Shown one piece after another: positions 36,503 through 45,315 of a DNA stretch of 64,000 nt. Both the position numbers and the translations under genes were made by a program. Source of the stretch: G963664935 sp963664935 (GTDB lineage Bacteria; Pseudomonadota; Gammaproteobacteria; Methylococcales; G963664935); assembly GCA_963664935.2 (NCBI GenBank), contig CAXXSE010000006.1, positions 248,001-312,000 of the forward strand, in the 5' to 3' direction. The first letter of the stretch is position 1. The number at the start of each line of letters is the position of its first letter. Below the pieces are notes generated by a model. It had not been told where the DNA came from. It saw only the letters and a list, made by a program, of their open reading frames with translations, and ran no database searches.

Positions 36503-36700
36503 CTAACCCGCTACTTCAATTTCACGGATTTCCTCGCCTTTCAATTGTTCATTTACGACTATCAAATATGACACAATCGCATCTTTTATATTTTCTATTG
36601 CCTCGGCGTCGGTTGTACCTTGCGACCAGCAACCCGGCAAACCAGGTACTGATACGCTGTACCCTTCTTCGTTTTTTTTCAGTGCAATCTTGTATTTCAT
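36503..36700 (-). CDS. hicB: HicB-type antitoxin
   Basis: A 65-residue HicB N-terminal domain: MKYKIALKKNEEGYSVSVPG and LPGCWSQGTTDAEAIENIKDAI are the RNase H-like partial fold that binds HicA. It has no C-terminal DNA-binding domain, as in the short HicB class. The order is hicB-hicA. Together with attC sites B and C on each side, the pair looks like an integron cassette. Confidence 0.87.
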   Translation of the reverse strand: MKYKIALKKNEEGYSVSVPGLPGCWSQGTTDAEAIENIKDAIVSYLIVVNEQLKGEEIREIEVAG

Positions 36701-36731
36701 AGTTTTGACTATAACGCTAATTTTGGTTGCC

Positions 36732-36856
36732 GTCTAACGTTTAGCTAACCTGAGCAAAACATTCCAGAGACTGGAAGGGTGCACTGAGCTTTGGATATAA
36801 CCGGCCAACCTATAAAAAACCAAATGTTTTGCTTCAGGTTGAGCGTCGTGTTAGGT
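36732..36856. other. attC-like integron recombination site C
   Basis: Core sites GTCTAAC and GTTAGGT enclose long arms, AACCTGAGCAAAACATT and AATGTTTTGCTTCAGGTT, which pair with one extra base in the right arm. The bulge and the position after a minus-strand gene suggest orientation towards the minus strand. Confidence 0.78.
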
Positions 36857-37061
36857 TTCTGGCTATTTCTTTGCCAGCAATTTCCATTAACGTCCGTAAT
36901 GCGTGATTTACAGATTCAGAATCTTTAAAAACCTCGGCTACATCTGCCTCTAGTAAGACCACGTTTGTGCTTTGCTGGTAAGCCTTTGAATGCTTTCCTC
37001 GCACCCCCTTTGAGAAATCATATTCTGGGCGCATTTCATCTGATTCAGTGGTTGTGTTCAT
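36834..37061 (-). CDS. antitoxin-like protein, orphan
   Basis: A 75-residue protein containing MRPEYDFSKGVRGKHSKAYQ and TNVVLLEADVAEVFKDSESV. The first motif resembles the start of BrnA/CopG-type antitoxins and the second is a frequent feature of small antitoxins found next to toxins. No toxin partner is adjacent. The stop lies inside attC site C, as expected for an integron cassette gene. Confidence 0.65.
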   Translation of the reverse strand: MNTTTESDEMRPEYDFSKGVRGKHSKAYQQSTNVVLLEADVAEVFKDSESVNHALRTLMEIAGKEIARNLTRRST

Positions 37062-37144
37062 AGCGTTTCTGCTCCCGTTTTGTCGCTTCCCTAGCGTTAA
37101 TGATACGAATGTGATTTTCTTGCCTCTCAGTATACGAGAGAAAG

Positions 37145-37211
37145 GGGGTCAAGTTACTTGCTTCATAATACTGTTTACCGCCTCGTCAATTTTGCGAGCG
37201 AAACCTAATAG
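37145..37211. repeat. dispersed repeat, GGGTCAAGTTACTTGC family, partial copy
   Basis: It matches 24898-24957, including the CGCCTCGTCAATTTT block, and shares the first 18 bases with the two full copies (25261 and 37776). The sequence between here and 37328 has no supportable gene. Confidence 0.75.
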
Positions 37212-37328
37212 TCAAGGCGGTGGAGTCTAGGCATGCAAACGTTTAGCCGATATTGTATAATCAAGCAATTGACATGACCTCTTTTTCGGCCGGAATCTCC
37301 AATGAAATCTTAACCCAAGACATTCCCG

Positions 37329-37670
37329 TCATTTAACCCGCTCCTTGGCTCTTAATCTCGCGTTTTTTAGCGCTTGAATCTGTTTATGATTGAGGCATTT
37401 AAATATTACTGAACCCGTATTGACAGGCGGTTCAAAACCATTCCCAACGGCAACACCCCGCACCTTTTCGATATTGGCTGGGATCATCGTTGTCTTTGTC
37501 GATTTACAAAATTCTACTGCTTCGTTAATAAGCTTTTGTTCTAAGTTCTTTACCGATGGGCGATTAGACGTCACTTCATAAGTATCCGGGCCAAAAGGAT
37601 TGATATCGAATCGTTTGGCGCAACCTGTTGCCAAAAACGCGATCAAAAGGATGTTCATCATCGTTTTCAC
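37329..37670 (-). CDS. small predicted lipoprotein
   Basis: A 113-residue protein with a lipobox (LATGC, Cys about 17). The mature part contains NPFGPDTYEVTSNRPSVKNL, VAVGNGFEPP and a final Lys/Arg-rich tail. The family is unknown to me. A truncated near-identical copy sits at 24708-24892. Confidence 0.75.
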   Translation of the reverse strand: MKTMMNILLIAFLATGCAKRFDINPFGPDTYEVTSNRPSVKNLEQKLINEAVEFCKSTKTTMIPANIEKVRGVAVGNGFEPPVNTGSVIFKCLNHKQIQALKNARLRAKERVK

Positions 37671-37775
37671 GATTATACCTCACGTTTGGTTTTACCAATC
37701 CTAAGCATTAATGCCTAGAACAATACTTCTAAAGCCTTAATTCACCAATCCATGGATTGAGACGGAAAACAAAAA

Positions 37776-37914
37776 GGGTCAAGTTACTTGCTTAATGACA
37801 CTATTTATTGTAATGCCCATTATACGAGCTTAGAATCCCAATATTCAATGCGGTGTAGTACAGCGCTACGAAGGGTTGAACCGGTAAGTATTATGAAGCA
37901 AGTGACGTAACCCC
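37776..37914. repeat. dispersed repeat of the GGGTCAAGTTACTTGC family, full copy with inverted ends
   Basis: The left end GGGTCAAGTTACTTGCTT and right end (reverse complement of AAGCAAGTGACGTAACCCC) form imperfect terminal inverted repeats, 139 bp apart. It lies just upstream of the yeiP start and may influence its expression. Confidence 0.72.
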
Positions 37915-38006
37915 TTATGTATTCCGCCGCAAGCGAGGTTAGGGAATTTACCAAACCAGATCATTATAAACTTCCAGTTATTTCATCCATTCGCAACTTC
38001 AAAATA

Positions 38007-38570
38007 ATGAAAGCAAACGAGATTAAACGTGGTACTGTTTTCCAAGCTGGCAACCAGAACATCATGGTAAAGCAGGTACAGGTGCAGTCACCTTCTTCCA
38101 GAAGTGGCAGCACGCTTTACAAAGTGTTAGGTTACGATATCGCGAGTCGGCAAAAATACGAGAACAGTTTTAAAGGCGAAGAAAATGTCACGGCTGTCGA
38201 TGTATCGCGACGGGCAATTCAATACCTATACGATGATGGTGATGGCGTGACTTTTATGGATTCAGAAAGCTATGAGCAGCACACCATCGCTGATCAACTG
38301 ATTGAAGATGAACTGCCTTTTATCACCGAGGAACAGGAAGGGCTGGCCGCAATCATAGCGGATGGTATCTTATTAGGAATAGAACTCCCCGCGAGCGTCG
38401 CGTTGGAAGTAACCGAATGCGCTCCCGCCATGAAAGCTGCATCCGCCTCCTCTCGAACTAAACCCGCCACGCTTTCCACCGGCTTGATTGTACAAGTGCC
38501 GGAGTTTTTAACACCGGGAGAAGTCATTAAAGTGAATACAGAAACTCTTGAATATATTTCAAGAGCATAA
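38007..38570 (+). CDS. yeiP: elongation factor P-like protein YeiP
   Basis: A 187-residue EF-P paralogue with the three-domain plan: KOW-like N domain (MKANEIKRGTVFQAGNQNIM), middle OB domain, and C-terminal OB domain with SSRTKPATLSTGLIVQVPEF. The length matches E. coli YeiP (190). EF-P family proteins bind stalled ribosomes; the particular role of YeiP is less defined. The start is ATG 38007, chosen by family alignment; the frame is open to 37917 into a repeat. No good ribosome-binding site is seen. Confidence 0.88.
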   Translation: MKANEIKRGTVFQAGNQNIMVKQVQVQSPSSRSGSTLYKVLGYDIASRQKYENSFKGEENVTAVDVSRRAIQYLYDDGDGVTFMDSESYEQHTIADQLIEDELPFITEEQEGLAAIIADGILLGIELPASVALEVTECAPAMKAASASSRTKPATLSTGLIVQVPEFLTPGEVIKVNTETLEYISRA

Positions 38571-38661
38571 ATGAATGGTTTTGCGCTTGGCTTCTATGCT
38601 CCGACAACCTCCAAGGTTGATCTTTGTCTAATGAGAACTTTGATTAAGGAGGCCATTCGCT

Positions 38662-39105
38662 ATGACCATGAAAACAGATTTGCTGATAATAGGTGCTGGC
38701 CCCTATGGATTGGCAATGGCCATTTATGCTCAACAACATGGTATCAAATATCAGGTTGTGGGCGAGCCTATGGGATTTTGGCAATCCCATATGCCCTTGG
38801 GAATGCGTTTAAGAACGCACTTCGATTGGGGAAGTGAAGAAACTCTGAGCGCTTACCTACAACACAAAAGACAAAATCTTGATGACCATCCGGTATCCTT
38901 GGAATGCTTTATTGATTACATTAAATATACCAGCGAAGAATACAAACTCTCCATTCTATCCGACCATGTGGAACGGCTGGACTACGAAAACTCACTTTTT
39001 AGTGCGCGATTAAGCAGTGGCGCACAAATACAAGCTCAATATGTTTTAGTTGCAACGGGTTGTTACGACTTTAAAAGAATTCCTGCTTGCCCACTTGAGA
39101 TTTAG
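38662..39105 (+). pseudogene. FAD-dependent oxidoreductase, N-terminal fragment
   Basis: A good ribosome-binding site (AAGGAG) and ATG precede 147 residues starting with the dinucleotide-binding motif LLIIGAGPYGLAMAIYAQQH. A second landmark, VLVATGCYDFKRIP, is the usual ATG motif before the NAD-binding domain. The chain stops right after, while family members (flavin monooxygenase-like) run to 350-450 residues. The rest is absent from the next 200 bp, so the gene is truncated. Confidence 0.75.
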
Positions 39106-39256
39106 TGGGATCAGTTGCACCACAAACAAATAAAAAGCGAACCTTAAGCCATTGTTTACGCACGCTGTGCTACGCTCTCTTAATGCATTTATTATTTGTT
39201 TATCAATGTGTTGTTACCTTGAGCATCGAAACCTTAGTCCCTAAGGCTGGAAATAA

Positions 39257-39281
39257 AAAAGGGCGGAAAAACCGCCCTTTT
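39257..39281 (-). terminator. rho-independent terminator
   Basis: The stem AAAAGGGCGG/CCGCCCTTTT with a 5-nt loop is followed on the minus strand by TTTATTT. It lies 25 bp past the stop of the cupredoxin gene and is the best terminator in this region; it may also act on the plus strand. Confidence 0.85.
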
Positions 39282-39305
39282 AAAGTACAGTCAGAATATT
39301 GTGAA

Positions 39306-39749
39306 TCAGGGCAGTTTAATTTTACCTTTCTTAATGTTCTTCTTAATTTTTTTCATAAACCCTTTAGCGACTTTATCACTCGTTTGAGCCATATAGGCGT
39401 CCAGTGTGGCTTCTAATCCGCTCGCATCCCCGACCACGATAATACCCCCCATTCGCGCGCCCCAATGCGGAGGACATTTGTACAAGTAAGTACCATCTTG
39501 TATAACGGCATAATTGTAATCCGCACCCATATCGGAAGTCATTTTTTCCGCACCATCGGGTAGGATGATGGACTCTACAAAATGAGCCGCCATGTTCTTA
39601 AACGCAATCATATCCCCGGATTTCGCAAACGTAACCGCGGGAGCGAATGCGACACCTTTACCCTTTATTACATGGGTTTCAGCCCAAGCATTGGTTGACA
39701 TCAAGGCAAAAAGCCCAACAATTAGCAAAACCGTTTTAATTTCTTTCAT
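39306..39749 (-). CDS. cupredoxin (pseudoazurin/amicyanin-like blue copper protein)
   Basis: A 147-residue protein with a Sec signal peptide ending NAWA. Type 1 copper ligands are visible: His in AAHFVES, then Cys, His and Met in YLYKCPPHWGARMGG. The domain fits pseudoazurin, with a Lys-rich C-terminal tail (KIKKNIKKGKIK). It would shuttle electrons in the periplasm, for example to a nitrite reductase or peroxidase; no such partner is in the window. The start is ATG 39749 with GGAG 7 nt upstream. The 365 bp upstream (39753-40118) hold no gene. Confidence 0.9.
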   Translation of the reverse strand: MKEIKTVLLIVGLFALMSTNAWAETHVIKGKGVAFAPAVTFAKSGDMIAFKNMAAHFVESIILPDGAEKMTSDMGADYNYAVIQDGTYLYKCPPHWGARMGGIIVVGDASGLEATLDAYMAQTSDKVAKGFMKKIKKNIKKGKIKLP

Positions 39750-40118
39750 CAATAATCTCCGGATATTTTAAATAAAAAACCATGTGTACTTATCTTTTCC
39801 TATTTGCGATCAGCCGCCTGGCCAGTTTATGGATGGCCAGCACAAATGCTTTATTATACAGATTAAGTATCACCCGCTCAAAAAATTCAATCTAGATGTT
39901 TTTCTTAATCCATGATAATGAAAATAGGAAATTTCACTTCAGTTATAACATTCGACAACAGTTTAGGTTTTCACCACTGAATAGGAACTGAACATAGCTG
40001 TCCGGTAAGGCATTTTTTCGGATTCTAGAACAATACACGTTTGTTGGATGTTAGAATCCCTCCAAAAACTATTAAGTTACAGGTTTATTGTTGTTTTTTT
40101 AGATCAAACGCCACTTCC

Positions 40119-41153
40119 ATGAAGGATTTTATTTCCGATTTTTTTTTTCATGCCTACAAATGGCAACCCCACTCACGCCTTTTAAAAATCCAGGAAAAGC
40201 AATTTTCCCAAAAGCCAGCGAAAATGCAATGGTGGTATTACGATTTCTTTTCAGATGATGGATTGATTGGAGTACTCGCATTTATCCCCCAAAAATGGTG
40301 GCCCGATAGCCAATCGGTGACTACCAATGATACCTATGTCATGCTTTCGCTACGTCACGTGGGCGGCCGGGTGGAACAATACGTTGAAACGCTGGATTCG
40401 GATAAATTCGTATTCAAGGACAACGGATTGCACATTGGTGATTGCATCACTTTGAACTACAACGTCGAAACTGGGAGATCGCATCACCAGCTTGAATTCG
40501 ATTTTGGAGGTATCAGGGGAAGGCTTGATATCGCTTCGAACACCGATCCTTTTTCCGCACTGCCTTTGGGTACACTATCCGGGTTGGCGAGAATGATCGG
40601 CGGTCAGTCCGAATGGAGTCGTTCACAATTTCGCTACGTTTCACAAATTCCCGCCGGCGCGATACAGGGACAATTAGTTAGGGTTGGAAAGGAAATCAAT
40701 TTTTCCGGGTACGCGTACCACGAACAAGGGAGGTTCGACGATGAACCCCACCGTCTCAATAAAGGGTGGTATTGGTACCACTTTCTTCACCCGGAATGTA
40801 ATATCTTTGGTTTACCCGAAGGTTATATTTATGTTCGGATGAAAGACCAGGTAATTTTGGGCGGCATGTGTCTCTTTGTTGAAAAATATCGAATGGAGAA
40901 GAAGAAGTTCGAAAATAAGACTTCACATAATATCTTAACGGGGGGGCGAATCCGATATGAGTCCAAGGATATAAAAATCGAAATTAATCTGAATTCCGAT
41001 ACAAATCAGGAACTCATTCAATTCAACGCCATCAATACAGGGCAATTATGGAACACGTCCGTGGTGGAATCGAGTTGTTCAATCAAAATTAAGGATAAGC
41101 AACACGATTTTTCAGGCAAAGCAATGCTGGAAACCTGTTGGTTACAAAAGTAG
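40119..41153 (+). CDS. lipocalin-like CrtC/AttH-type protein
   Basis: A 344-residue soluble protein without signal peptide. WWYYDFFSDDG and GWYWYHFLHPE resemble the paired beta-barrel (lipocalin) repeats of hydroxyneurosporene synthase (CrtC) and AttH-like proteins. These bind or hydrate long hydrophobic molecules. The start is ATG 40119 by family layout; the frame extends to 40041. It is followed at 90 bp by a cyclopropane-fatty-acid synthase, so a role in lipid modification is plausible but unproven. Confidence 0.6.
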   Translation: MKDFISDFFFHAYKWQPHSRLLKIQEKQFSQKPAKMQWWYYDFFSDDGLIGVLAFIPQKWWPDSQSVTTNDTYVMLSLRHVGGRVEQYVETLDSDKFVFKDNGLHIGDCITLNYNVETGRSHHQLEFDFGGIRGRLDIASNTDPFSALPLGTLSGLARMIGGQSEWSRSQFRYVSQIPAGAIQGQLVRVGKEINFSGYAYHEQGRFDDEPHRLNKGWYWYHFLHPECNIFGLPEGYIYVRMKDQVILGGMCLFVEKYRMEKKKFENKTSHNILTGGRIRYESKDIKIEINLNSDTNQELIQFNAINTGQLWNTSVVESSCSIKIKDKQHDFSGKAMLETCWLQK

Positions 41154-41243
41154 TGGAATTTTGGTTGACCTGTATTCACCTGATCGAGCACATCGATTAA
41201 TATTAGAGCCAATTTGACCAATAGAAAAATAACCGAAATTATT

Positions 41244-42353
41244 ATGTCCGCAAAAACAATTATCGAATACTTGGCGAAGAATAAGGGCATTGACGTGCGG
41301 ATAAATGGGGATCGCCCCCATGATATCCAAATACATAACCACGCGTTTTATAAACGCGTATTGATGAATTACAGCCTCGGCGTTGGTGAAGGCTACATGG
41401 ATGGCGATTGGAGCTGTGAGGACTTGGAAGGTATGTTAAGACGAACCCTGGAATCGTTCGTCAAATCGGAAAACGTGAGTGTGCTCACTACTCTACAAAA
41501 CAGATTGTTTAACATGCAGACAGCCTTTAAAAGCAAAAAGGCCATTGAAAAACATTACGATGTCGGCAATGATCTCTACCAAGCCATGCTGGATCCTTAT
41601 ATGCAGTACAGCTGTGGTTATTGGAAGGACGCAACGACACTGGAAGAAGCACAGCTGGCTAAAATGGATCTGATCTGCAGGAAACTCAGATTGGAAAAAG
41701 GCCTGAAGGTGTTGGATATCGGTTGTGGATTTGGCGGGTTAATGCGATACATGAAGGATACCTATGGCGTCGATGTGGTTGGCATCACCTTATCCGTAGA
41801 ACAACGGAAACTCGCCAATGAAAAATTTGGAATCGACACCGTCTTCTTAAAAGATTACCGAGAGTTGTCAAATTCCGATCCGAAATCATTTGATCGAATT
41901 GTGTCCACGGGTATGTTTGAGCATGTGGGATATAAAAATTACCCGGCTTTTTTCAAAGCAGCCAGACATGTGATCAAGGATGATGGTATCTTTCTTCTGC
42001 AAACCGTAGGCGGTAATGTTTCCGTCACCCGCCCCGACGACTGGGTGGACAAATATCTTTTCGCCGGAGGGATGACGCCTTCCATTACACAATTAGGAAG
42101 CGTATGGGAAGGATCTTGGGTAATGGAGGACTGGCACAATTTTGGTCCCAGCCATTCCAAAACATTGAATGCCTGGGATAAGCGGACCAAGGAATTTTTT
42201 AAAACAACCGACCAGTATCCGCTTCGATTCCAACGGATGTGGGAATTCTATTTATTGGGTTGCAAAGTAAATTTCGATCTTAGAACGCTGCAACTATGGC
42301 AGATGTTGTTAACCCCGAATGGATATGAAGGGGGGCTTGAAAGAGTGAGTTAA
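41244..42353 (+). CDS. cfa: cyclopropane-fatty-acyl-phospholipid synthase
   Basis: A 369-residue enzyme with the CFA synthase layout: N-terminal lipid-binding region, then a Rossmann SAM domain with LKVLDIGCGFGGL. Catalytic and bicarbonate-site residues lie in YMQYSCGYW, MFEHVGYKNY and the C-terminal RMWEFYLLGC. It methylenates cis double bonds of membrane phospholipids using SAM. The start is ATG 41244; a non-ATG extension to 41214 is unlikely. It probably shares a transcript with the CrtC/AttH-like gene. Confidence 0.92.
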   Translation: MSAKTIIEYLAKNKGIDVRINGDRPHDIQIHNHAFYKRVLMNYSLGVGEGYMDGDWSCEDLEGMLRRTLESFVKSENVSVLTTLQNRLFNMQTAFKSKKAIEKHYDVGNDLYQAMLDPYMQYSCGYWKDATTLEEAQLAKMDLICRKLRLEKGLKVLDIGCGFGGLMRYMKDTYGVDVVGITLSVEQRKLANEKFGIDTVFLKDYRELSNSDPKSFDRIVSTGMFEHVGYKNYPAFFKAARHVIKDDGIFLLQTVGGNVSVTRPDDWVDKYLFAGGMTPSITQLGSVWEGSWVMEDWHNFGPSHSKTLNAWDKRTKEFFKTTDQYPLRFQRMWEFYLLGCKVNFDLRTLQLWQMLLTPNGYEGGLERVS

Positions 42354-42473
42354 ACAACCCCATGGATTTGTAAATTTTTCGCGTATTCAATTGTCAATTC
42401 AAATTTGTGTACCCACCCGATACATTAGCAAATAGGGCATTCGACAATAAAATACGTTCATCTGTAACTCGGA

Positions 42474-43202
42474 ATGAAATCTAAAGACAATACGGAAAAA
42501 TTTGTTCTTCACGACAAGAACCAAATTCTACAAACGCTTCTATTGCTGGCGAAAAACAATTGCTTGGTGAATGCTACATTCGACTCCGGAAAATACTCCT
42601 TTATAACCGTCGTGATCGATGTGCTTAAGGATAAGGGTATCGTTGTTCTCGATTTTGGCCCAAACGAGGCCGTTAACAAAAAATTGCTGGATCATGCCCA
42701 GCGCGTTGTGTTTTCAAGCGTATTTAACGGTATCCGTACACAATTCTCAGTGGAACAAGTCACTCAGGCAAAATTCAAAGGGCATACGGTTTTCGCCATC
42801 CCAATCCCGGAAAGTCTACTATGGCTCGAGCGCCGTGAATTTTACCGGGTTAAAGTTCCACTTACCGAACCTGTACATTGCCGAATCACATTGGAAGACG
42901 ACGAAGCCACTCATTTCAATCTATTGGACATCAGTATGACCGGTTTGGCCTTAACGGATCCGGATGGTAAGTCCGGCTTACCATATGAAAGTGGGGTTAT
43001 CCTTCCGAAATGCCAACTACTCCTTCCTGAATACGAGGAAGTTATTGACCTACATTTCCATTATCAAATTCCAATCGGGCTCGATGAAACGTCTACTAAA
43101 AGGATCGGCTGTTCATTCGTTTCACCAACCCAAGTATTCCAATCAAACATACTCAAATTCATGCAGTTTGTGGAAAGACAAAAAATTCAATTGGATCGTT
43201 GA
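42474..43202 (+). CDS. ycgR: YcgR-like PilZ-domain c-di-GMP receptor (flagellar brake)
   Basis: A 242-residue protein with an N-terminal YcgR domain (1-115) and a C-terminal PilZ domain. The c-di-GMP motifs are RREFYR (residues 120-125, RxxxR) and DISMTG (152-157, (D/N)xSxxG). On binding c-di-GMP, YcgR interacts with the flagellar motor and slows swimming. No flagellar gene is in the window. The following 220 bp (43203-43424) contain nothing supportable. Confidence 0.9.
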   Translation: MKSKDNTEKFVLHDKNQILQTLLLLAKNNCLVNATFDSGKYSFITVVIDVLKDKGIVVLDFGPNEAVNKKLLDHAQRVVFSSVFNGIRTQFSVEQVTQAKFKGHTVFAIPIPESLLWLERREFYRVKVPLTEPVHCRITLEDDEATHFNLLDISMTGLALTDPDGKSGLPYESGVILPKCQLLLPEYEEVIDLHFHYQIPIGLDETSTKRIGCSFVSPTQVFQSNILKFMQFVERQKIQLDR

Positions 43203-43424
43203 ATCCTGTCGTTATTTGGACCATTCCACTATCGGAGTTAATTGTTTGCAAGAACCCTTCCGGACGCACCGTATCCAAACCGAAAATTGGCTGTAGGAAG
43301 TCAAAAGCCTATATTATAAAGCGTGAGTGCATCGAACGAGTCTGAACATTCCCGTTGGATTTTTTCCTGATTCAGGTCTGGGCCAACTCGAAATCCTGTG
43401 CGACTCAAAATGTGTATTTTTAAA

Positions 43425-43475
43425 AAACGACATAATATGGCTTGACATATTATGTCGTTTGCCATATTATGTCAC
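43425..43475 (+). promoter_or_regulatory. sigma70 promoter overlapped by a palindromic operator, before the yjfI cluster
   Basis: TTGACA (43442-43447), a 17-bp spacer and TATTAT (43465-43470) make a near-consensus sigma70 promoter 29 bp before the first gene. A perfect 15-bp palindrome (AAACGACATAATATG, 43425-43439, and its complement, 43446-43460) covers the -35 box and spacer. A third half-site CATATTATGTC overlaps the -10 box (43463-43473). This arrangement predicts strong repression by a dimeric regulator. Confidence 0.85.
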
Positions 43476-43498
43476 TTCACCTGTACAGGAGGATAATT

Positions 43499-43921
43499 GT
43501 GAGCACGAATAGAACCTTGAACGAATTGGAAGCGGTATTAAACGTTGCAACCACCGATGATGGTGAGTCGTTTGACGCCGAAATTCTTGACGGAGAAATA
43601 CCGGTTCTTCAGGTAACCCTCATCGATCGGGAGGAATTTCCGGTTTTTATCACCATCGACAATAGCCAGATTCTTTGCGTAAGTTATCTGTGGAAGGAAT
43701 CGGAGATCGACCCCGATCAGCGTGAAGAATTGCTTGACATGATGTTAACCATGAATATCCCCATGCCTTTGTCGGCATTCTCTAAGGTCGGCGATCAATA
43801 TCTTATTTTTGGGGCTTTAGCCTGTTCGTCGAAGGTCGATACAGTCATTCATGAAGTCGAAATCCTCAGCGACAACACGCTTGAGGTCGTGGATTCCTTG
43901 TCGGATTATATGAAATCTTAA
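43499..43921 (+). CDS. yjfI: YjfI-like DUF2170 protein
   Basis: A 140-residue acidic protein of the DUF2170 family, starting at GTG 43499 with AGGAGG 7 nt upstream. Recognisable segments are NELEAVLNVATTDDG, LQVTLIDREEFPVFI and SLSDYMKS. It is the first gene of the yjfI-pspA-yjfK cluster found in many gammaproteobacteria. Its biochemical role is unknown; its constant pairing with a PspA homologue suggests membrane-stress handling. Confidence 0.85.
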   Translation: MSTNRTLNELEAVLNVATTDDGESFDAEILDGEIPVLQVTLIDREEFPVFITIDNSQILCVSYLWKESEIDPDQREELLDMMLTMNIPMPLSAFSKVGDQYLIFGALACSSKVDTVIHEVEILSDNTLEVVDSLSDYMKS

Positions 43922-43935
43922 TTTAGGAGCAAGAT

Positions 43936-44637
43936 ATGTCAATATTCAAAAAGATTTTGACGGCCGTTCGCGGTGGCGCTAACGAAGCCGGTGAAGCGAT
44001 TGTCGATTCCCAAGCACTCCGGATTCTTGACCAGGAAATTCGCGATGCGGCAAAAGAACTGGATAAAGCCAAGGCCAGTCTGGCCACGGTTATGGCTCAG
44101 AAAATGGCGGTTGAACGCAAAGTTAAGGAGTTGAAAAATAGTGTTGAAGAGCACGAAGGGTATGCCATTAAAGCTTTGGATGGGGGCCAGGAAAGCCTTG
44201 CTGTGGAGATTGCGGAAAAGATTGCTTCCTTGAGCAATGATCTTCAGCCACAGGAAGCTGTGTTGGAAAGTCATACGGGCAGCGTCAATCAATTGAAAAA
44301 AGCGATTAAGCAAACCGCGTTCCGTCTCGACGCCATGAAACGCGAAGTGGCGATCATTAAATCAACCGAAAGTGTACAAAAAGCTCAGGCCGCACTGAAG
44401 TCACGAATGGCGGGTAGTAGTTCGTCAATGACTTCGGCAACCGAATCCATTAAGCGGATCAAACAACGCCAACAGGAACGTACTGATCGGATGAACGCTA
44501 CGTTGGAGTTGGAGAAAGAACAAAGCGGTGGCGATCTTTCCGCGAAAATGCGTGAGGCTGGGATTATTGGGAAAGGTCCCTCGGGTAATTCTATTCTGGA
44601 AAAACTCAGAAGCAGGCAGGCTGGCGCTGGTGGTTAA
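43936..44637 (+). CDS. yjfJ: PspA/IM30 family protein (YjfJ)
   Basis: A 233-residue, mostly helical protein of the PspA/IM30/Vipp1 (ESCRT-III-like) family: MSIFKKILTAVRGGANEAGE gives the amphipathic helix 0 and start of helix 1, then long coiled-coil helices (residues 25-200). Such proteins form rods or rings that stabilise damaged inner membrane. It lies 14 bp after yjfI and 15 bp before yjfK, in the conserved order. Confidence 0.9.
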   Translation: MSIFKKILTAVRGGANEAGEAIVDSQALRILDQEIRDAAKELDKAKASLATVMAQKMAVERKVKELKNSVEEHEGYAIKALDGGQESLAVEIAEKIASLSNDLQPQEAVLESHTGSVNQLKKAIKQTAFRLDAMKREVAIIKSTESVQKAQAALKSRMAGSSSSMTSATESIKRIKQRQQERTDRMNATLELEKEQSGGDLSAKMREAGIIGKGPSGNSILEKLRSRQAGAGG

Positions 44638-44652
44638 TGCTGTCAGCAACCT

Positions 44653-45315
44653 ATGAAATTTTTCAAATCGCTTTTTGGCGAGTCTAAGAATGATAAGCCC
44701 GAAACACGCCATTTAGACCATCCTCGGGATTTGCAGCTCGGGGATGTTTTAAAGTTTGGTTTCATGCCTGCTGTCGATGTCAGTAATGGTGAGTTCGTCA
44801 TCAAAGCAATTAATACCTACGATACTGCAGCGGGCCAAAAGCCAAAAACAGTGTTTAGCCTGGAAGGTGTGGCCGGTGAGTTTTCTCTTGCGGTTTTGAA
44901 GCAACGGGGACGGGAAACCCTTGAGATTGGCCGAAAAGTTTTTCCGAATGATGTCGAAGCTATTTTCGATATTGAGGCTTTTGGTGCGGTGCTTTCACTG
45001 GAGGGTGGAACACAACATATTTTAAACCGCCATAACGAACCTCAGGGGTTGATGGGCTGGACAGCCTCCGTCTATTATCAGGAAGCCGGTGTCGAAGGTT
45101 ATTTCCATGCCGGTGATTATCGCGAAAAGGCATTGTCGGAAAGTGTCGACGGATATACCGCCTTCGATTACTATCTGCTGGTAAGCCCCGATCGTTCGCA
45201 CGGAATACAGGCGGAGGTTTATGACGGAGGGCGCACGGAGGTAACATTGCAATGTTACCTTCCGGTTAGCAAAGTCGAAGAAATGTGGCCTTTAAAAAGG
45301 GATGGAAATTCATGA
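44653..45315 (+). CDS. yjfK: YjfK-like DUF2491 protein
   Basis: A 220-residue DUF2491 protein with LQLGDVLKFGFMPAVDVSNG near the start and GLMGWTASVYYQEAGVEGYF in the centre. It has no signal peptide or membrane segment. The family is nearly always next to PspA/YjfJ and DUF350 genes; function unknown. Its stop codon overlaps the next ATG (ATGA), showing translational coupling. Confidence 0.87.
   Translation: MKFFKSLFGESKNDKPETRHLDHPRDLQLGDVLKFGFMPAVDVSNGEFVIKAINTYDTAAGQKPKTVFSLEGVAGEFSLAVLKQRGRETLEIGRKVFPNDVEAIFDIEAFGAVLSLEGGTQHILNRHNEPQGLMGWTASVYYQEAGVEGYFHAGDYREKALSESVDGYTAFDYYLLVSPDRSHGIQAEVYDGGRTEVTLQCYLPVSKVEEMWPLKRDGNS

Noticed and set aside
37048..37230. 60-codon plus-strand frame
   Set aside because: It overlaps the start of the antitoxin gene in antisense and then the dispersed repeat.
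39105..39416. 103-codon plus-strand frame
   Set aside because: It runs through the terminator at 39257 and is antisense to the end of the cupredoxin gene; no family signal.
43440..43466. Sigma54 promoter expected for a pspA operon
   Set aside because: No TGGCAC-N5-TTGC pattern with GG/GC at the right distance; a near-consensus sigma70 promoter is present instead.
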